The notes beneath the pieces are model-generated. The model worked only from the letters and a program-made list of their open reading frames with translations, was not told the origin of the DNA and did not search any database. Both the position numbers and the translations under genes were made by a program. A stretch of DNA of 64,000 nucleotides, taken from contig VWND01000036.1 of NCBI GenBank assembly GCA_009599575.1, positions 1-64,000 on the forward strand. The letters run 5' to 3'. Positions within the stretch are counted from its first letter, which is position 1. Each line of letters starts with the position of its first letter. This DNA comes from Blumeriella jaapii (taxonomy: Eukaryota > Ascomycota > Leotiomycetes > Helotiales > Drepanopezizaceae). This document shows, piece after piece, positions 55,401-64,000 of this stretch.

Positions 55401-58400
55401 ACTAAAGGTAAACTACGTAAAATTGTGAGGTTTACAACTTGAATTTACACAAGTTTTCATGGAATTCATGATACTTGATACGAAATTAATATAAAACGTG
55501 TGACCGAATCCATATCGGAATATTTCACCCCTCTAGCTTTAGCTATTTGAATTATGGATGATGGATCTAAAGTAAGTAAAGGGTTAAAACTATGTACTAA
55601 CTCATTTACATATGATGATTGTACAATACTTATAAAAGCTTTAAAGGATAATTTGAGTACTAAAGCTTCGGTCCAATCTGCAGGCAGTCAAAATCAATAT
55701 ATTCTCTATATTTGAAAAGAGTCTATGAATGATCTTAGAAAAATTGTATCTCCATATATAGTAGCAGAAATGAAATACACATTACTTTAAATATCACATA
55801 TAGTTATATAGTCTATCATTTTTATGTTTAAAAAAAAGTATATAAAGTAAATTTTACTATAAATTTATATAAACAACTATATAGCGACATTGGTGAAAAC
55901 AGGTCAATGAAGTTTGTTTAGCTTTTAGACCGTCGGTAGAGTAAACTATCGCTACAGACTGGTCCACCGGTGGGTGTCGGCAGGTTTAAAAAAAAAAAAA
56001 AGGGTTATTTTTAATAAAAAACTACGATGCTTAATGTACAGTCGGAATCTTTTTCTTTTTTATTTAACAGTACTTACATTATATAATAATAATAATATAA
56101 ATATAAAAGAAGACAAGGCTTTATACTGTATTAAATTACGATTATATTTTTTTTTTATAAGTATACTGCACAGGGTTTGCTTGTTTTAAACATTTAAAGT
56201 TAAATATTTATATATATTTAGCTAGAATAAGCCAATTTAAGATTTGGCCACAGTTATTACTAACCTTATGAGTGCTATACCTTGAATAGGACAAGATATA
56301 GTTGAGTTAACAAAATTTACGAGTATTAATCTAAGAGATTACTGTTTATGCAGTATATTACCTACAATAGGTACTGTTAATGTTAATGCATTAAAAAAAG
56401 GCAATAAAAGTGTGAGACTAAACAAAGAAAAGTATTTATCTATTCCTGCATCATTTATATCTTTTTTAGTAGGATTAATAGATGGAGATGGTTATATACA
56501 AATAACCAAAACGACTAAAGGATTTATTGCTATTAAGCTTGTAGTATCTATACATCTAGATGATATTTCAACTTTACAATACATACATTCTGTTATAGGT
56601 ATAGGCAAAATTACTATTTATAAAGATAATAAAAGCCCAACTTGTAAATTAATTATTAACAAAACTGATTTGCAAGAAGTTCTCTTTCCATTATTACTAC
56701 ATCATAAGATATTTTTCTTAACTGAAACAAGAAATAACCAGTTTAACACAGTGATGGCTATATTTAAGCAAGAGATAAAAACCTTTGAAAATATACCAAG
56801 CTTAAATATTGTAGGTAAAACCTTTGAATTACCTAGCAATGCAAAAGATTATGTTGAATTAAGTTTTTTTAAAAATTGAGTAGTAGGCTTTACCATGGCA
56901 GAAGGCTCATTTTTTATAAAAAGTCATAATGACGGTTGTTTTCAATTAAAGCAAACTATACATGTTAATTTATTTGAATCGTTTAAACTTTTATTTAACA
57001 CAACTAGAAAAATAGAAGTGGAAAATAACATGTATAATCAATTTTCCGTGAGTTCTAAACCAGATATACAGTCTGTTATAAATTTTTTTTCTTTTTCAGG
57101 TTTACATGCTTTAGTTGGGCTTAAAGGGATTTCTTATGCAAAATGATTAAATGATTTAAGAATCACTAAACGTTATGGAAATCTTAATTATCCTTTAAAC
57201 AAATAAAAACACAAATCACACTTTTATTTTTGCATCTTTTTTTCGTAAACATGGGCTCCTTAAAATGGTAACATTTTAAAGGCAAATGGGGTGAATTGCA
57301 AGGACGTCTATAAAAACTTCCTCCGATTTATAGATTATTTGCAGCGGAGCTTGATTCGGTAGGCTTTTATTTTTTAGATTAAGAGTGAATCAAGAACGTT
57401 CAACGACTAACAAGTGAGTAATACCAACAATAAGCTTGACACGAGTACCCCACAACCAATAAAAAAAATTTATTTTTTTTTTATGGGTTGAAGACATAGT
57501 CTAAAACTGGATATATATAAAACTGGTGAGAATGAAGGTTAAATACTTCATTGAAACGATAATTATTCGTTTAATTCGTCATTTGAGGTGGCTTAAGTCA
57601 ATTATTAATTGAAGAGCCTAACAACAGTAATGTTGTTCAGCAAATTTTGCTTAATGCTGGAATATCCCCAATATTAGTATTAGGATACGTATGTGTTTAC
57701 ATGTACGTGAAAAGGCCTAAATCAAGGGGGCAATCAGCCGGGGTTAGAAAGTTTTTTTCAACTTTCAAAGCTCCTCAGAGACTAAATGCAGAAAATCTTA
57801 TATATGCGTATTTAGTAGGTTTATTTGAAGGTGATGGGTTTTTCACTGTATCAAAAAAGGGTAAATATTTTCAATGTGAATTAGGTATAGAAATGAGTAT
57901 AAAAGATGTTCAACTTATATATAAAATTAAAGATTTGTTGGGTGTTGGTACTGTAGGTTTCAGGGTTCACAGTAAAAAAAGGGTAATAATATGGTATGTT
58001 TTAGGGTAAGAAAAAAAGATCACTTAATAAACATAATATTACCTATATTCGATAAATATCCTATGTTTACCCATAAACAACACGATTATTTAAGATTAAA
58101 AACCCTTATTTTATCTAACGTTATATTATATGAGGATATTCCTCCTTATGTCCGGCCTATTAGGCCATATAATAGTATCCAAGCTATAATAAATAAATCT
58201 TATTTCTCCGCGTGATTAGTGGGATTTATGGAAGCAGAAGGTTGTTTTAGTGTATATAAAATAACTAAGCCAGATAATTATTTTGTAGCGAGTTTTGATA
58301 TAACTCAAACTCACGGTGAAATAGTTCTTTTAGCTATTCGTGAATATTTATCTTTAACACCCAAGGTTTATAAAGATATAACCCATAATTATAAATTGAA

Positions 58401-59570
58401 AGTTACAAGTGTGAGATCTATAGAAAATGTTATGAAATTTTTAAATAAAGCACCCGTAAAACTTTTAGGTAATAAAAATCTCCAGTATTTACTTTGAATT
58501 AAACAGCTTCGTGCTATACCTAGATACGCTGAGAAAATAAACATACCTAATAAATACTAAATTAAGATTATGATATAGTCCGAACAATAAAGAAATTTAT
58601 TGAGTGTAACGAGAGTTTTCAGTTAAAAAGTTTTTCCTGCAAGCTTAGCCAGCAAAAAAAAGCTTTTAATGGATTATGGGGTTACCAATACAATTGTTCC
58701 GTGAATAATGCAACTTTAAATAGATTCTTTGCATTACATTTTGTATTACCTTTTGTATTAGCTGCATTAGTATTAATGCACTTAATTGCTCTTCACGATA
58801 CTGCAGGGTCAGGTAATCCTTTAGGTATTTCAGGTAACTATGATAGATTAGCTTTTGCTCCTTATTTCTTATTTAAAGATTTAATTACAATCTTTTTATT
58901 TATATTTGTGTTAAGCTTATTCGTATTCTTTATGCCTAATGTATTAGGTGATAGTGAAAATTACGTTGTAGCTAACCCAATGCAAACTCCACCTGCTATA
59001 GTTCCGGAATGATACTTACTACCTTTCTACGCAATATTAAGAAGTATACCTAACAAATTATTAGGTGTTATAGCTATGCTTAGTGCTATATTGGTAATAT
59101 TAGCAATGCCATTTACAGACTTAAGTAGATCTAGAGGTATTCAATTTAGACCTTTAAGTAAAATAACTTTTTACATTTTCGTGGCGAATTTCTTAATATT
59201 AATGGTGTTAGGTGCTAAACACGTAGAATCTCCATTTATAGAATTTGGACAAATAAGTACAGTGATATATTTCTCTCACTTCTTAATTATAGTACCTTTT
59301 ATAACTTTAATGGAAAATAGTTTAATAGATTTAAATACATCTACTGACTACTTTGCAGTAGATAAACCCTTTACCAGTTCCTTACCTGCTGTAGCAGTTG
59401 CTACTGGAATGGTTAAAAACAAACTTGTTGTAGCTACTGTAGTTACCGCTGTACCTACAACTATAGGTAATACCTATGCAGTTGCAAATTGACTAGGTAG
59501 TTCTATTATTATAGAAACATCTACAGTAGTAACTGCAGTTACTACTGTAGCAGGTAGTGCGGGTATGTAA
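49500..59570 (+). CDS. cob: cob, cytochrome b (6 exons, 5 introns)
   Basis: Central subunit of complex III, both haem b sites. Exons: 49500-49658 (to LAMH), 52942-53175 ([19 protein letters not shown] ... TAFLG), 54625-54660 ([12 protein letters not shown]), 56247-56309 ([20 protein letters not shown]), 57581-57594 (IWGG), 58697-59570 ([19 protein letters not shown] ...). Spliced length 1380 nt, in frame. [16 protein letters not shown] is present. The last about 80 residues after the normal end are a Val/Thr/Ala-rich tail ([19 protein letters not shown]). Exon edges approximate to a few bases. Confidence 0.95.
49659..51947 (+). CDS. group II intron reverse transcriptase-maturase-HNH protein
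   Basis: In frame with cob exon 1 and open to TAA 51947 under code 4. Reverse transcriptase motifs include [15 protein letters not shown], the palm YVRYADDWIV near 51095-51115 and [20 protein letters not shown] near 50820. A maturase X-like region follows, then a C-terminal HNH/zinc-type endonuclease (CSVC ... H ... [10 protein letters not shown]) near 51760-51935. All parts are present, so splicing and retrohoming ability look intact. Confidence 0.93.
49659..52076 (+). other. cob intron 1, group II (first part of the insertion)
   Basis: Starts GTGCGCTGTGG directly after LAMH. Domain V is clear at 51992-52025 (GAGCCGTATGAGG, loop, CACGTACGGTTC). A domain VI-like 3' end (CCTAGTTCAC) is at about 52067-52076, but the cob exon begins only at 52942, after an almost identical ATTCTAGTTCAC. 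The sequence between is a separate insertion. Confidence 0.85.
52167..52825 (+). pseudogene. unknown ORF between group II intron end and cob exon 2 (one frameshift)
   Basis: ATG 52167, open to 52604 ([58 protein letters not shown]), then one frame over ([20 protein letters not shown]) to TAA 52825. The middle region ([15 protein letters not shown]) resembles the nuclease-like ORF at 38434 (IISNKGLYLSFDYY). A VVEVNCK segment may correspond to its ECK motif, weakly. It sits between two copies of TCTAGTTCAC/CCTAGTTCAC. Confidence 0.45.
53176..54624 (+). other. cob intron 2 (group I) with GIY-YIG ORF
   Basis: Between TAFLG and YVLPYG. Carries the endonuclease at 53422-54125 and a 3' core with GATCACTGATGGGTATCTGA and CTTAATGTACAGTCGGAAC near 54489-54535, which recurs at the end of cob intron 3. 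Confidence 0.8.
53422..54125 (+). pseudogene. GIY-YIG endonuclease in cob intron 2 (one frameshift)
   Basis: Domain [20 protein letters not shown] near 53480 with [11 protein letters not shown]; a frame change in a T6 run near 53657 leads to [20 protein letters not shown], then NUMOD3-type ([11 protein letters not shown]) and NUMOD1-type ([20 protein letters not shown]) modules to the TGA-Trp at 54123 and stop soon after. A single indel in a homopolymer, so possibly intact in reality. Confidence 0.8.
54661..55788 (+). CDS. LAGLIDADG (type 2) endonuclease with a long acidic N-terminal part, cob intron 3
   Basis: In frame with cob exon 3 ([18 protein letters not shown]), one frame change near 54776 (C6/A5 run), then a polar acidic stretch ([18 protein letters not shown]) of about 110 residues before the enzyme proper. 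Endonuclease: [15 protein letters not shown] near 55226 and [16 protein letters not shown] near 55540, with stop at 55788. The endonuclease half is intact from about 55100. The acidic part is unusual for the family and looks like another edge ORF. Confidence 0.75.
54661..56246 (+). other. cob intron 3 (group I)
   Basis: Between MSLWG and ATVITNLM. Holds an exon-fused ORF and ends with GACTGGTCCACCGGTGGGTG and CTTAATGTACAGTCGGAAT (about 55959-56048), the same core type as intron 2. Confidence 0.8.
56310..57206 (+). CDS. LAGLIDADG homing endonuclease in cob intron 4
   Basis: In frame with cob exon 4. [17 protein letters not shown] near 56463 and [16 protein letters not shown] near 56877 with the spacing of a single-chain enzyme; UGA as Trp at 56877 and 57144; stop at 57206. 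Intact. The intron runs 56310-57580, with core ACTAACAAGTGAGTAATACC and AAGACATAGTC near 57490. Confidence 0.9.
57207..57580 (+). other. 3' part of cob intron 4
   Basis: Group I core sequence only (CAACGACTAACAAG, GAAGACATAGTCTAAAACTG). No gene. Confidence 0.6.
57595..58560 (+). pseudogene. LAGLIDADG homing endonuclease in cob intron 5 (one frameshift)
   Basis: In frame with the 14-nt cob exon. [18 protein letters not shown] near 57813 and [16 protein letters not shown] near 58216. A one-base loss in a TTTT run near 57998 breaks the frame (stop 58009); the other frame reads on to TAA 58560. One added T would make it whole, so a sequencing indel is plausible. Intron 57595-58696 ends with GATATAGTCCG near 58571. 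Confidence 0.82.
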
Positions 59571-59825
59571 TACTGTATATTTTTATATACAGTGTATATA
59601 GATATTTATATATAATTTTGCGTAATTTTTAATACTATATTTTTTTTTATTAATCGTTATATACATGTTTTATTTTTATAAATACCTATGTAGATAACGG
59701 AATACAAAGATTTACTTGTTTATTATTTTCAAAAATTTATTATAGTATCTTTTATATATTTGATATAAAACTGCTTAATAAATTTAAGCAGAAAAACTCT
59801 TGTTTACTTTATAGTAAATATGTAA

Positions 59826-59878
59826 TATAGTTGTTAAACTAGTACTATTTTGCGGCTAGTTTAACAACTATATCTATA
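59826..59878 (+). repeat. inverted repeat 3' of cob
   Basis: ATATAGTTGTTAAACTAGTA pairs with TAGCTAGT-like/TTAACAACTATAT sequence about 25 nt later, giving a hairpin with a long A/T stem. Possible RNA 3'-end signal. Confidence 0.5.
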
Positions 59879-59902
59879 TCTCATAATTTATAGTTGTAAA
59901 CT

Positions 59903-60007
59903 ATGCCATATCTATTTATTAATCCTGCGGATATTATATGGGATACTATGGATATTGGTCTTTCAAGTGGTATATTTATTCACCCACAAGATTTTATTAA
60001 ATTATAA
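59903..60007 (+). CDS. small ORF (34 aa), unknown
   Basis: PYLFINPADIIWDTMDIGLS then GIFIHPQDFIKL. Not recognised; too short to judge coding. Confidence 0.2.
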   Translation: MPYLFINPADIIWDTMDIGLSSGIFIHPQDFIKL

Positions 60008-60607
60008 TTTTAATTATAGAAATAGTGTTAATTATATCTTTTTTTATAGTAAGTTTATACTTACTTGCTTTTTATCTTAATACTCTTTAATATATCATTG
60101 TTGCTTATTTTTCTAGGCTTAATATACAGAAGTACTAAAAAAAATAAGGCAATAGGCAAATACATTCTAAAGGAATACAGTGACAATAATGTCTAAAATT
60201 TGTTATTGTGGATTCGAATCCCTTCCCCCTGAAATCCATAACAATATAAATAATTTCACGGTATGTAATTTACTAGTAAATACAACTACTAGTTACTAGT
60301 CTCGCTGCACTAAAGGATATATTAAACAACAATTAATATATAATAAATTTATATATTAAGTTACTAAGCCCATGTAAACTTAACCTACTATAGTTCCTAT
60401 AATAAGTTTAATTGTTTTAATTATTTAAATACAAATTTAAAAGACTATTACTCAGTTAAGATAAACAAGATTATTGTGATTAATAATAATCTAAAGGATA
60501 CCATTGTTTTTATGATTACAGCCTATATATATTATGCATACATAAGTATAATGTACTTAAATAATACTTTTTACCCTTGCTAAGCTTTATATACTAAGTT
60601 TGTTATT

Positions 60608-60817
60608 ATGGATTTAGTCTTAATAACAGGAATGGCATGAAAAAATTATGTAGATTTTAACCGTACTAATCTATGTGTACAAGCAAAGTGTAGACAAAAT
60701 TTAAATAAAGCTAAATTAGAATTCCCTGTAAAAAAAAAATATATAATTTATCATGTATTACAAAAGCATGCGCTTAGTAATATCGAATCTATATCTTATA
60801 ATATACCCACTTTTTAA
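60608..60817 (+). CDS. small basic ORF (69 aa), unknown
   Basis: MDLVLITGMAWKNYVDFNRT at the start, then Lys-rich (LNKAKLEFPVKKKY). Needs one TGA as Trp. Not recognised. Confidence 0.25.
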
Positions 60818-61180
60818 GTCTATATTAATACTTAATACATTAGTAAATATATTAAGTAAATATTCTTTAAACTAGACTCATTTTTTTTTTTTATTTTTTT
60901 TTATGCAAATTTAGTTTAAGCTTAAGCTAAGTTTCATTATATAATAAGTTATTAAATATTAGTAAATTCTGTTTAAGGTAAATAACTTAGCCTAAGGTTA
61001 TTACTTTTATAACATTATACATATATAATAAATATAAATAAAAGCTAATAAAGTGGTATTAATTATATTATAAATAATTAGTTGATCTAAATTACTTGCC
61101 TATTTTTATGTAGAGGGAGAGGTATTTTTAATGTCAAAATTATATTATCTAGTTATATATAGATCTGGTATATTAGTTTT

Positions 61181-61250
61181 GAAAACAAGTATAAGTGTTT
61201 GTACGTATGGTTAATTCTTGTTCCGCAATGCTAAAAATATGACACACTAT
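61181..61250 (+). pseudogene. degraded cox1 5'-end fragment
   Basis: GAAAACAAGTATAAGTGTTT then TTGATT-like and GTTCCGCAATGCTAAAAATAT align with the cox1 5' fragment at 37948-38008 (AAAACAAGCATAAGTCTTTG, TCATCCAATGCTAAAGATAT). Short and frame-broken. Confidence 0.55.
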
Positions 61251-61386
61251 TAAAAATAAGTAGGTTACTCTAAAAGCCTATATTATGTCTAACCCTTACA
61301 AGGTATGGGCTGTGTTATATTTTTATCCGAGATATATAAAGAGGAAAAAAAAGATAAATTGGACCTAAAAAAATATTAATTTAAAT

Positions 61387-61722
61387 ATGAAATACAATTA
61401 CTCGCATATACAGAAATGTTCTTTAACCAATTCATCTATATTAAGTGCACCACCGAATAAAGGAATTTTATACGATGATTCTAGACAAAAAATCATAACG
61501 CCTAGACAAGCAGAAGGTATACTAGATGTATTTGATAAATTCGCGGACTATGTTAAATATATTGCATATAAATTAAGATCTAGAGCATACGAAGCTCGTG
61601 AAATAGCTAGAACAATATCAGAACGATATGATGATACTGTTGATTGTATTACGGATGTTTGTATAACAACTTTAAAGAGCATTAGTGCGGAATGACTTGA
61701 AATTATGGTGGAGATTATATAA
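61387..61722 (+). CDS. unknown helical ORF (111 aa)
   Basis: Not recognised. ATG 61387, one TGA as Trp near the end, stop 61722. Charged helical central region (RQAEGILDVFDKFADYVKYI, RSRAYEAREIARTISERYDD). Lies just upstream of the repeat boundary at 61821. Confidence 0.5.
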
Positions 61723-61827
61723 TCGATAATATAACAGCCTTCAATAAGGGGTCTGGATGTTTGATAATATGCTATAAATAAAGGTGCAACTTCCTTTAAA
61801 TTTAAGAAAAGAGAAGAATTAGTGGCA

Positions 61828-61947
61828 GTTTTACAAACACTATTAAACTTTAGTTATAACAGTTTAGAGTGAGGTTTAATTAGTCCACCTAAACCTCACG
61901 CCTTCGTAAGTTTATCTCTTCAGAGCTCTTCTGCTATGGATATTTAA
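61828..61947 (+). pseudogene. cox1 3'-end fragment in repeat copy 2
   Basis: Last about 39 codons of the second cox1 end (LLNFSYNSLEWGLISPPKPH) and the same TAA. Shorter than the copy at 10541-10863, so the repeat junction cut it. Confidence 0.85.
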
Positions 61948-61953
61948 AATAAT

Positions 61954-62334
61954 TTGTACTCCCTTACTGCTTACTATTCAGATAGTGCCATTTCAGCTTT
62001 TAGTAAATTATATCCATTACAGAATGAAGTTATGCAATATCTCATAAATGCTAAAGATATCTGGATGCGTAATTCCTTAGAAGAGCTAGACACTCTTATA
62101 TCTGATCAGGCAGAAGAGTATTGTCATGCTAAGGACGTGCAAAGGAAGATCATGGATCATATCGCTAATGTAAGAAGAATGCATCATAATGAACTATGTC
62201 TTGCTCATCTCCAATTATTTGAATTAGGACGATATGCTCAAATGCCAGGACATGGCCCTGTTTCAAGATATAGTGGTATCTTATCATATATATCTCCATT
62301 CTCTCGTTCGGAAGTTTATTATGTAGTATTGTAA
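61954..62334 (+). CDS. unknown tail ORF, copy 2 (126 aa)
   Basis: Protein identical to 10870-11250. Identity over 126 codons, with indels only outside it, fits either recent duplication or copy correction. Confidence 0.55.
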   Translation: MYSLTAYYSDSAISAFSKLYPLQNEVMQYLINAKDIWMRNSLEELDTLISDQAEEYCHAKDVQRKIMDHIANVRRMHHNELCLAHLQLFELGRYAQMPGHGPVSRYSGILSYISPFSRSEVYYVVL

Positions 62335-62459
62335 GTATTGTAAATACGGTTACTACATATTTATTTTTATATACTTAAAATCCCAAATAATGGATTTATA
62401 AACTGTAGTTTAAATAATTATTTAAACTTTGAGTTTTTTTTTAGTTCCTATAAAGTATT

Positions 62460-62534
62460 AGGTTTGTTGGCAGTAGATGGTTCTACGTTTTGATTGCAAA
62501 TATTAAATAAGAGGTTCGATTCCGTCATATCCCT
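62460..62534 (+). tRNA. tRNA-Gln-like relic, copy 2
   Basis: Same sequence as 11376-11450, with the same stem mismatches. Confidence 0.45.
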
Positions 62535-62655
62535 TATTATAATGGTTTAATTATAAGGGTTAAAAACCACACAATTTTTAGTTATAAACTATATCTATAG
62601 ATTAGATGCGTAATATTTAGTTTATTAAATATAAAAGATTCCTTTAAACTTATAG

Positions 62656-62919
<264 letters not shown>

Positions 62920-63054
62920 ATGCAAATATTCAAAATAATATATATCATCTCTTATTTAAGTGCAAATAAATAATATATTTTATATTTTTATATATGTCAT
63001 ATTACAATAAATAATTTCAAAATATTTATTCCAGAGAGTTTATATATTAAAAAC

Positions 63055-63123
63055 TCTTATTATATCATTGGTAGAGCAGGATATTCCTAATATCTAGATC
63101 TAATTTCAAGTCTTAGATAAGAA
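63055..63123 (+). tRNA. tRNA-Arg(CCU)-like, copy 2
   Basis: Same as 11960-12028, with the same D-stem defects. Confidence 0.5.
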
Positions 63124-63282
63124 TATTTCAAAAGTTATTTAGATATTTTTATATCTAAAATAGATTTTCTTGCGTACTTGCTAGCTATAGTTAAGTGAAA
63201 TATTTAAAGTATAATATATTTATTATTAAACTAATATAATTTTATTTTAAATAAATTAAGTAATTCGCTAAGTATAAATTAG

Positions 63283-63319
63283 TAATGGGATTATAAAAAC
63301 CCCTTTTATAATCCCATTA
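63283..63319 (+). terminator. 16-bp perfect hairpin before the copy-2 ORF
   Basis: TAATGGGATTATAAAA pairs with TTTTATAATCCCATTA around ACCCC-type loop. Copy 1 (12189) has G for T in one arm. Confidence 0.6.
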
Positions 63320-63331
63320 CCCAAATAAAAC

Positions 63332-64000
63332 ATGAAAGCAAATTTTATAATAATAATAAAAAAAACATCGGCAAAGTTTACATTATCTAAAATTTGCGGG
63401 GCAATTTTAACCGTTACAATATTAGCAATGATGAAATATTATATTTCTGGGAGTTTTCATATAGAATACTGTGAATTTTGAAACAATGTGGGTATAGGTT
63501 TATTAGGCTGAACACTTAATACTGGTATTATAGGTTGACTAACGGAATACTTAGATATGAAAGGTATTAATTTCAGTCTGAAAGAGTTATTTTTCGGTAT
63601 GGATACTATGAAATTAGGTGGGGAATCTACAAATGTAGATACTAAACCTAAGTTGTACTATGCTATGGATTTGGATGAACCTGAGACAGATAAAAAAATT
63701 GATAAAGGAAAAGGTATTGATAGAGGACTACACCCTTATTATGAAGGTAATAGAAATTGGAACAGCGGTGTTTCAGGGGGTGATCCTCGACCGTTAGACA
63801 AAGGTAAAGGTAAAGAAGTCGCGGATGCTAGCCAATCACCTTTTACTGATTGAAATAGAGCTTTGCCTGGGTCAGATCCACTATCAGAATTTTTACCTAA
63901 AAGAATAAACCCTGGACCAGGTTTTAACGTTCCTGGTGGTGAAGTGCCTATCAGAGATGATATCTGTAAACATATTGATTATAATTCCCATATTTTAAAC
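63332..64000 (+). CDS. unknown membrane-anchored ORF, copy 2 (partial, cut by window end)
   Basis: Same protein as 12237-13211 as far as the window goes (222 codons). See that entry. Whether its Asn-repeat end is also present cannot be seen. Confidence 0.7.

Larger units (their letters stand above)
59571..61386 (+). other. long spacer with small ORFs and a cox1 relic
   Basis: Mostly A/T-rich sequence with an inverted pair around 59826-59878 (ATATAGTTGTTAAACTAGTA and its complement). Two small ORFs (59903, 60608), a T-arm-like GTGGATTCGAATCCC near 60206, and a degraded cox1 5' end near 61181-61250. No full gene. Confidence 0.6.

Noticed and set aside
60140..60230. Possible tRNA with T arm GTGGATTCGAATCCC
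   Set aside because: No matching acceptor, D arm or anticodon arm could be paired; kept only as spacer content.

Overview
This is a fungal mitochondrial genome segment, about three-quarters A+T, with every recognised gene on the + strand. UGA must be read as Trp (genetic code 4): cox1, cob, nad1, nad5, atp-associated ORFs and the intron ORFs all need it, and a tRNA-Trp with anticodon UCA is present at 19439. The tRNA order around rnl (K-G-S-W ... I-S-P / rnl / T-E-M-M-L-A-F-L-Q-H-M) is the classic Pezizomycotina (filamentous ascomycete) arrangement, although rps3 is free-standing instead of sitting in an rnl intron, and rnl has no intron that I can see. cox3, atp6, atp8, nad4, nad6, rns and tRNAs for Val, Cys and Tyr were not found and presumably lie outside the window.

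Layout: 1-10507 the 3' two-thirds of cox1 (8 exons, 7 introns); 10541-11250 a second, divergent cox1 3' end with its own tail ORF; 11603 atp9; 12237 a membrane-anchored unknown ORF; 13320-15366 tRNAs Gln, Asn, Arg(UCG), Arg(UCU) and a broken acidic ORF; 15791-18705 nad1 (one intron, lost C-terminus) and its tail ORF; 18754-21581 tRNAs plus a 364-aa unknown membrane ORF; about 21600-25060 rnl; 25325-27129 an 11-tRNA cluster; 28134-30673 nad2-nad3; 31322-33598 cox2 (GIY-YIG intron) and tail; 35229-36787 rps3; 37826-39310 a displaced cox1 5' end followed by group II intron-like sequence carrying a PD-(D/E)XK-like ORF; 39685 unknown ORF; 40613-46888 nad4L-nad5 (one-base overlap, each with an intron) and tail; 47184 tRNA-Asp; 48127-49209 a cob 5'-end copy and a broken unknown ORF; 49500-59570 cob (6 exons, 5 introns, one group II with RT-HNH); 59571-61820 mostly spacer with small ORFs; 61821-64000 a second copy of the atp9 region, forming a direct repeat of at least 2.2 kb with 10739-12905.

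The most unusual theme is a population of unrecognised, fast-evolving ORFs placed at the edges of coding sequence: as in-frame or one-frameshift tails after cox1, the second cox1 3' end, cox2, nad1, nad3, nad5 (and a low-complexity tail on cob), and inside introns just upstream of the next exon (cox1 introns 1, 3, 5; nad5; cob group II). Several have transmembrane segments and AAT-repeat-encoded Asn linkers, and many are broken. Together with displaced 5' and 3' ends of cox1 and cob, this points to repeated insertion or exchange of gene ends in this lineage.

Many apparent frameshifts lie in or beside homopolymers (for example several in nad2, one each in cox2, rps3, nad5). Uncorrected sequencing indels are a real alternative to biological decay and should be settled before any of the frameshifts is interpreted.
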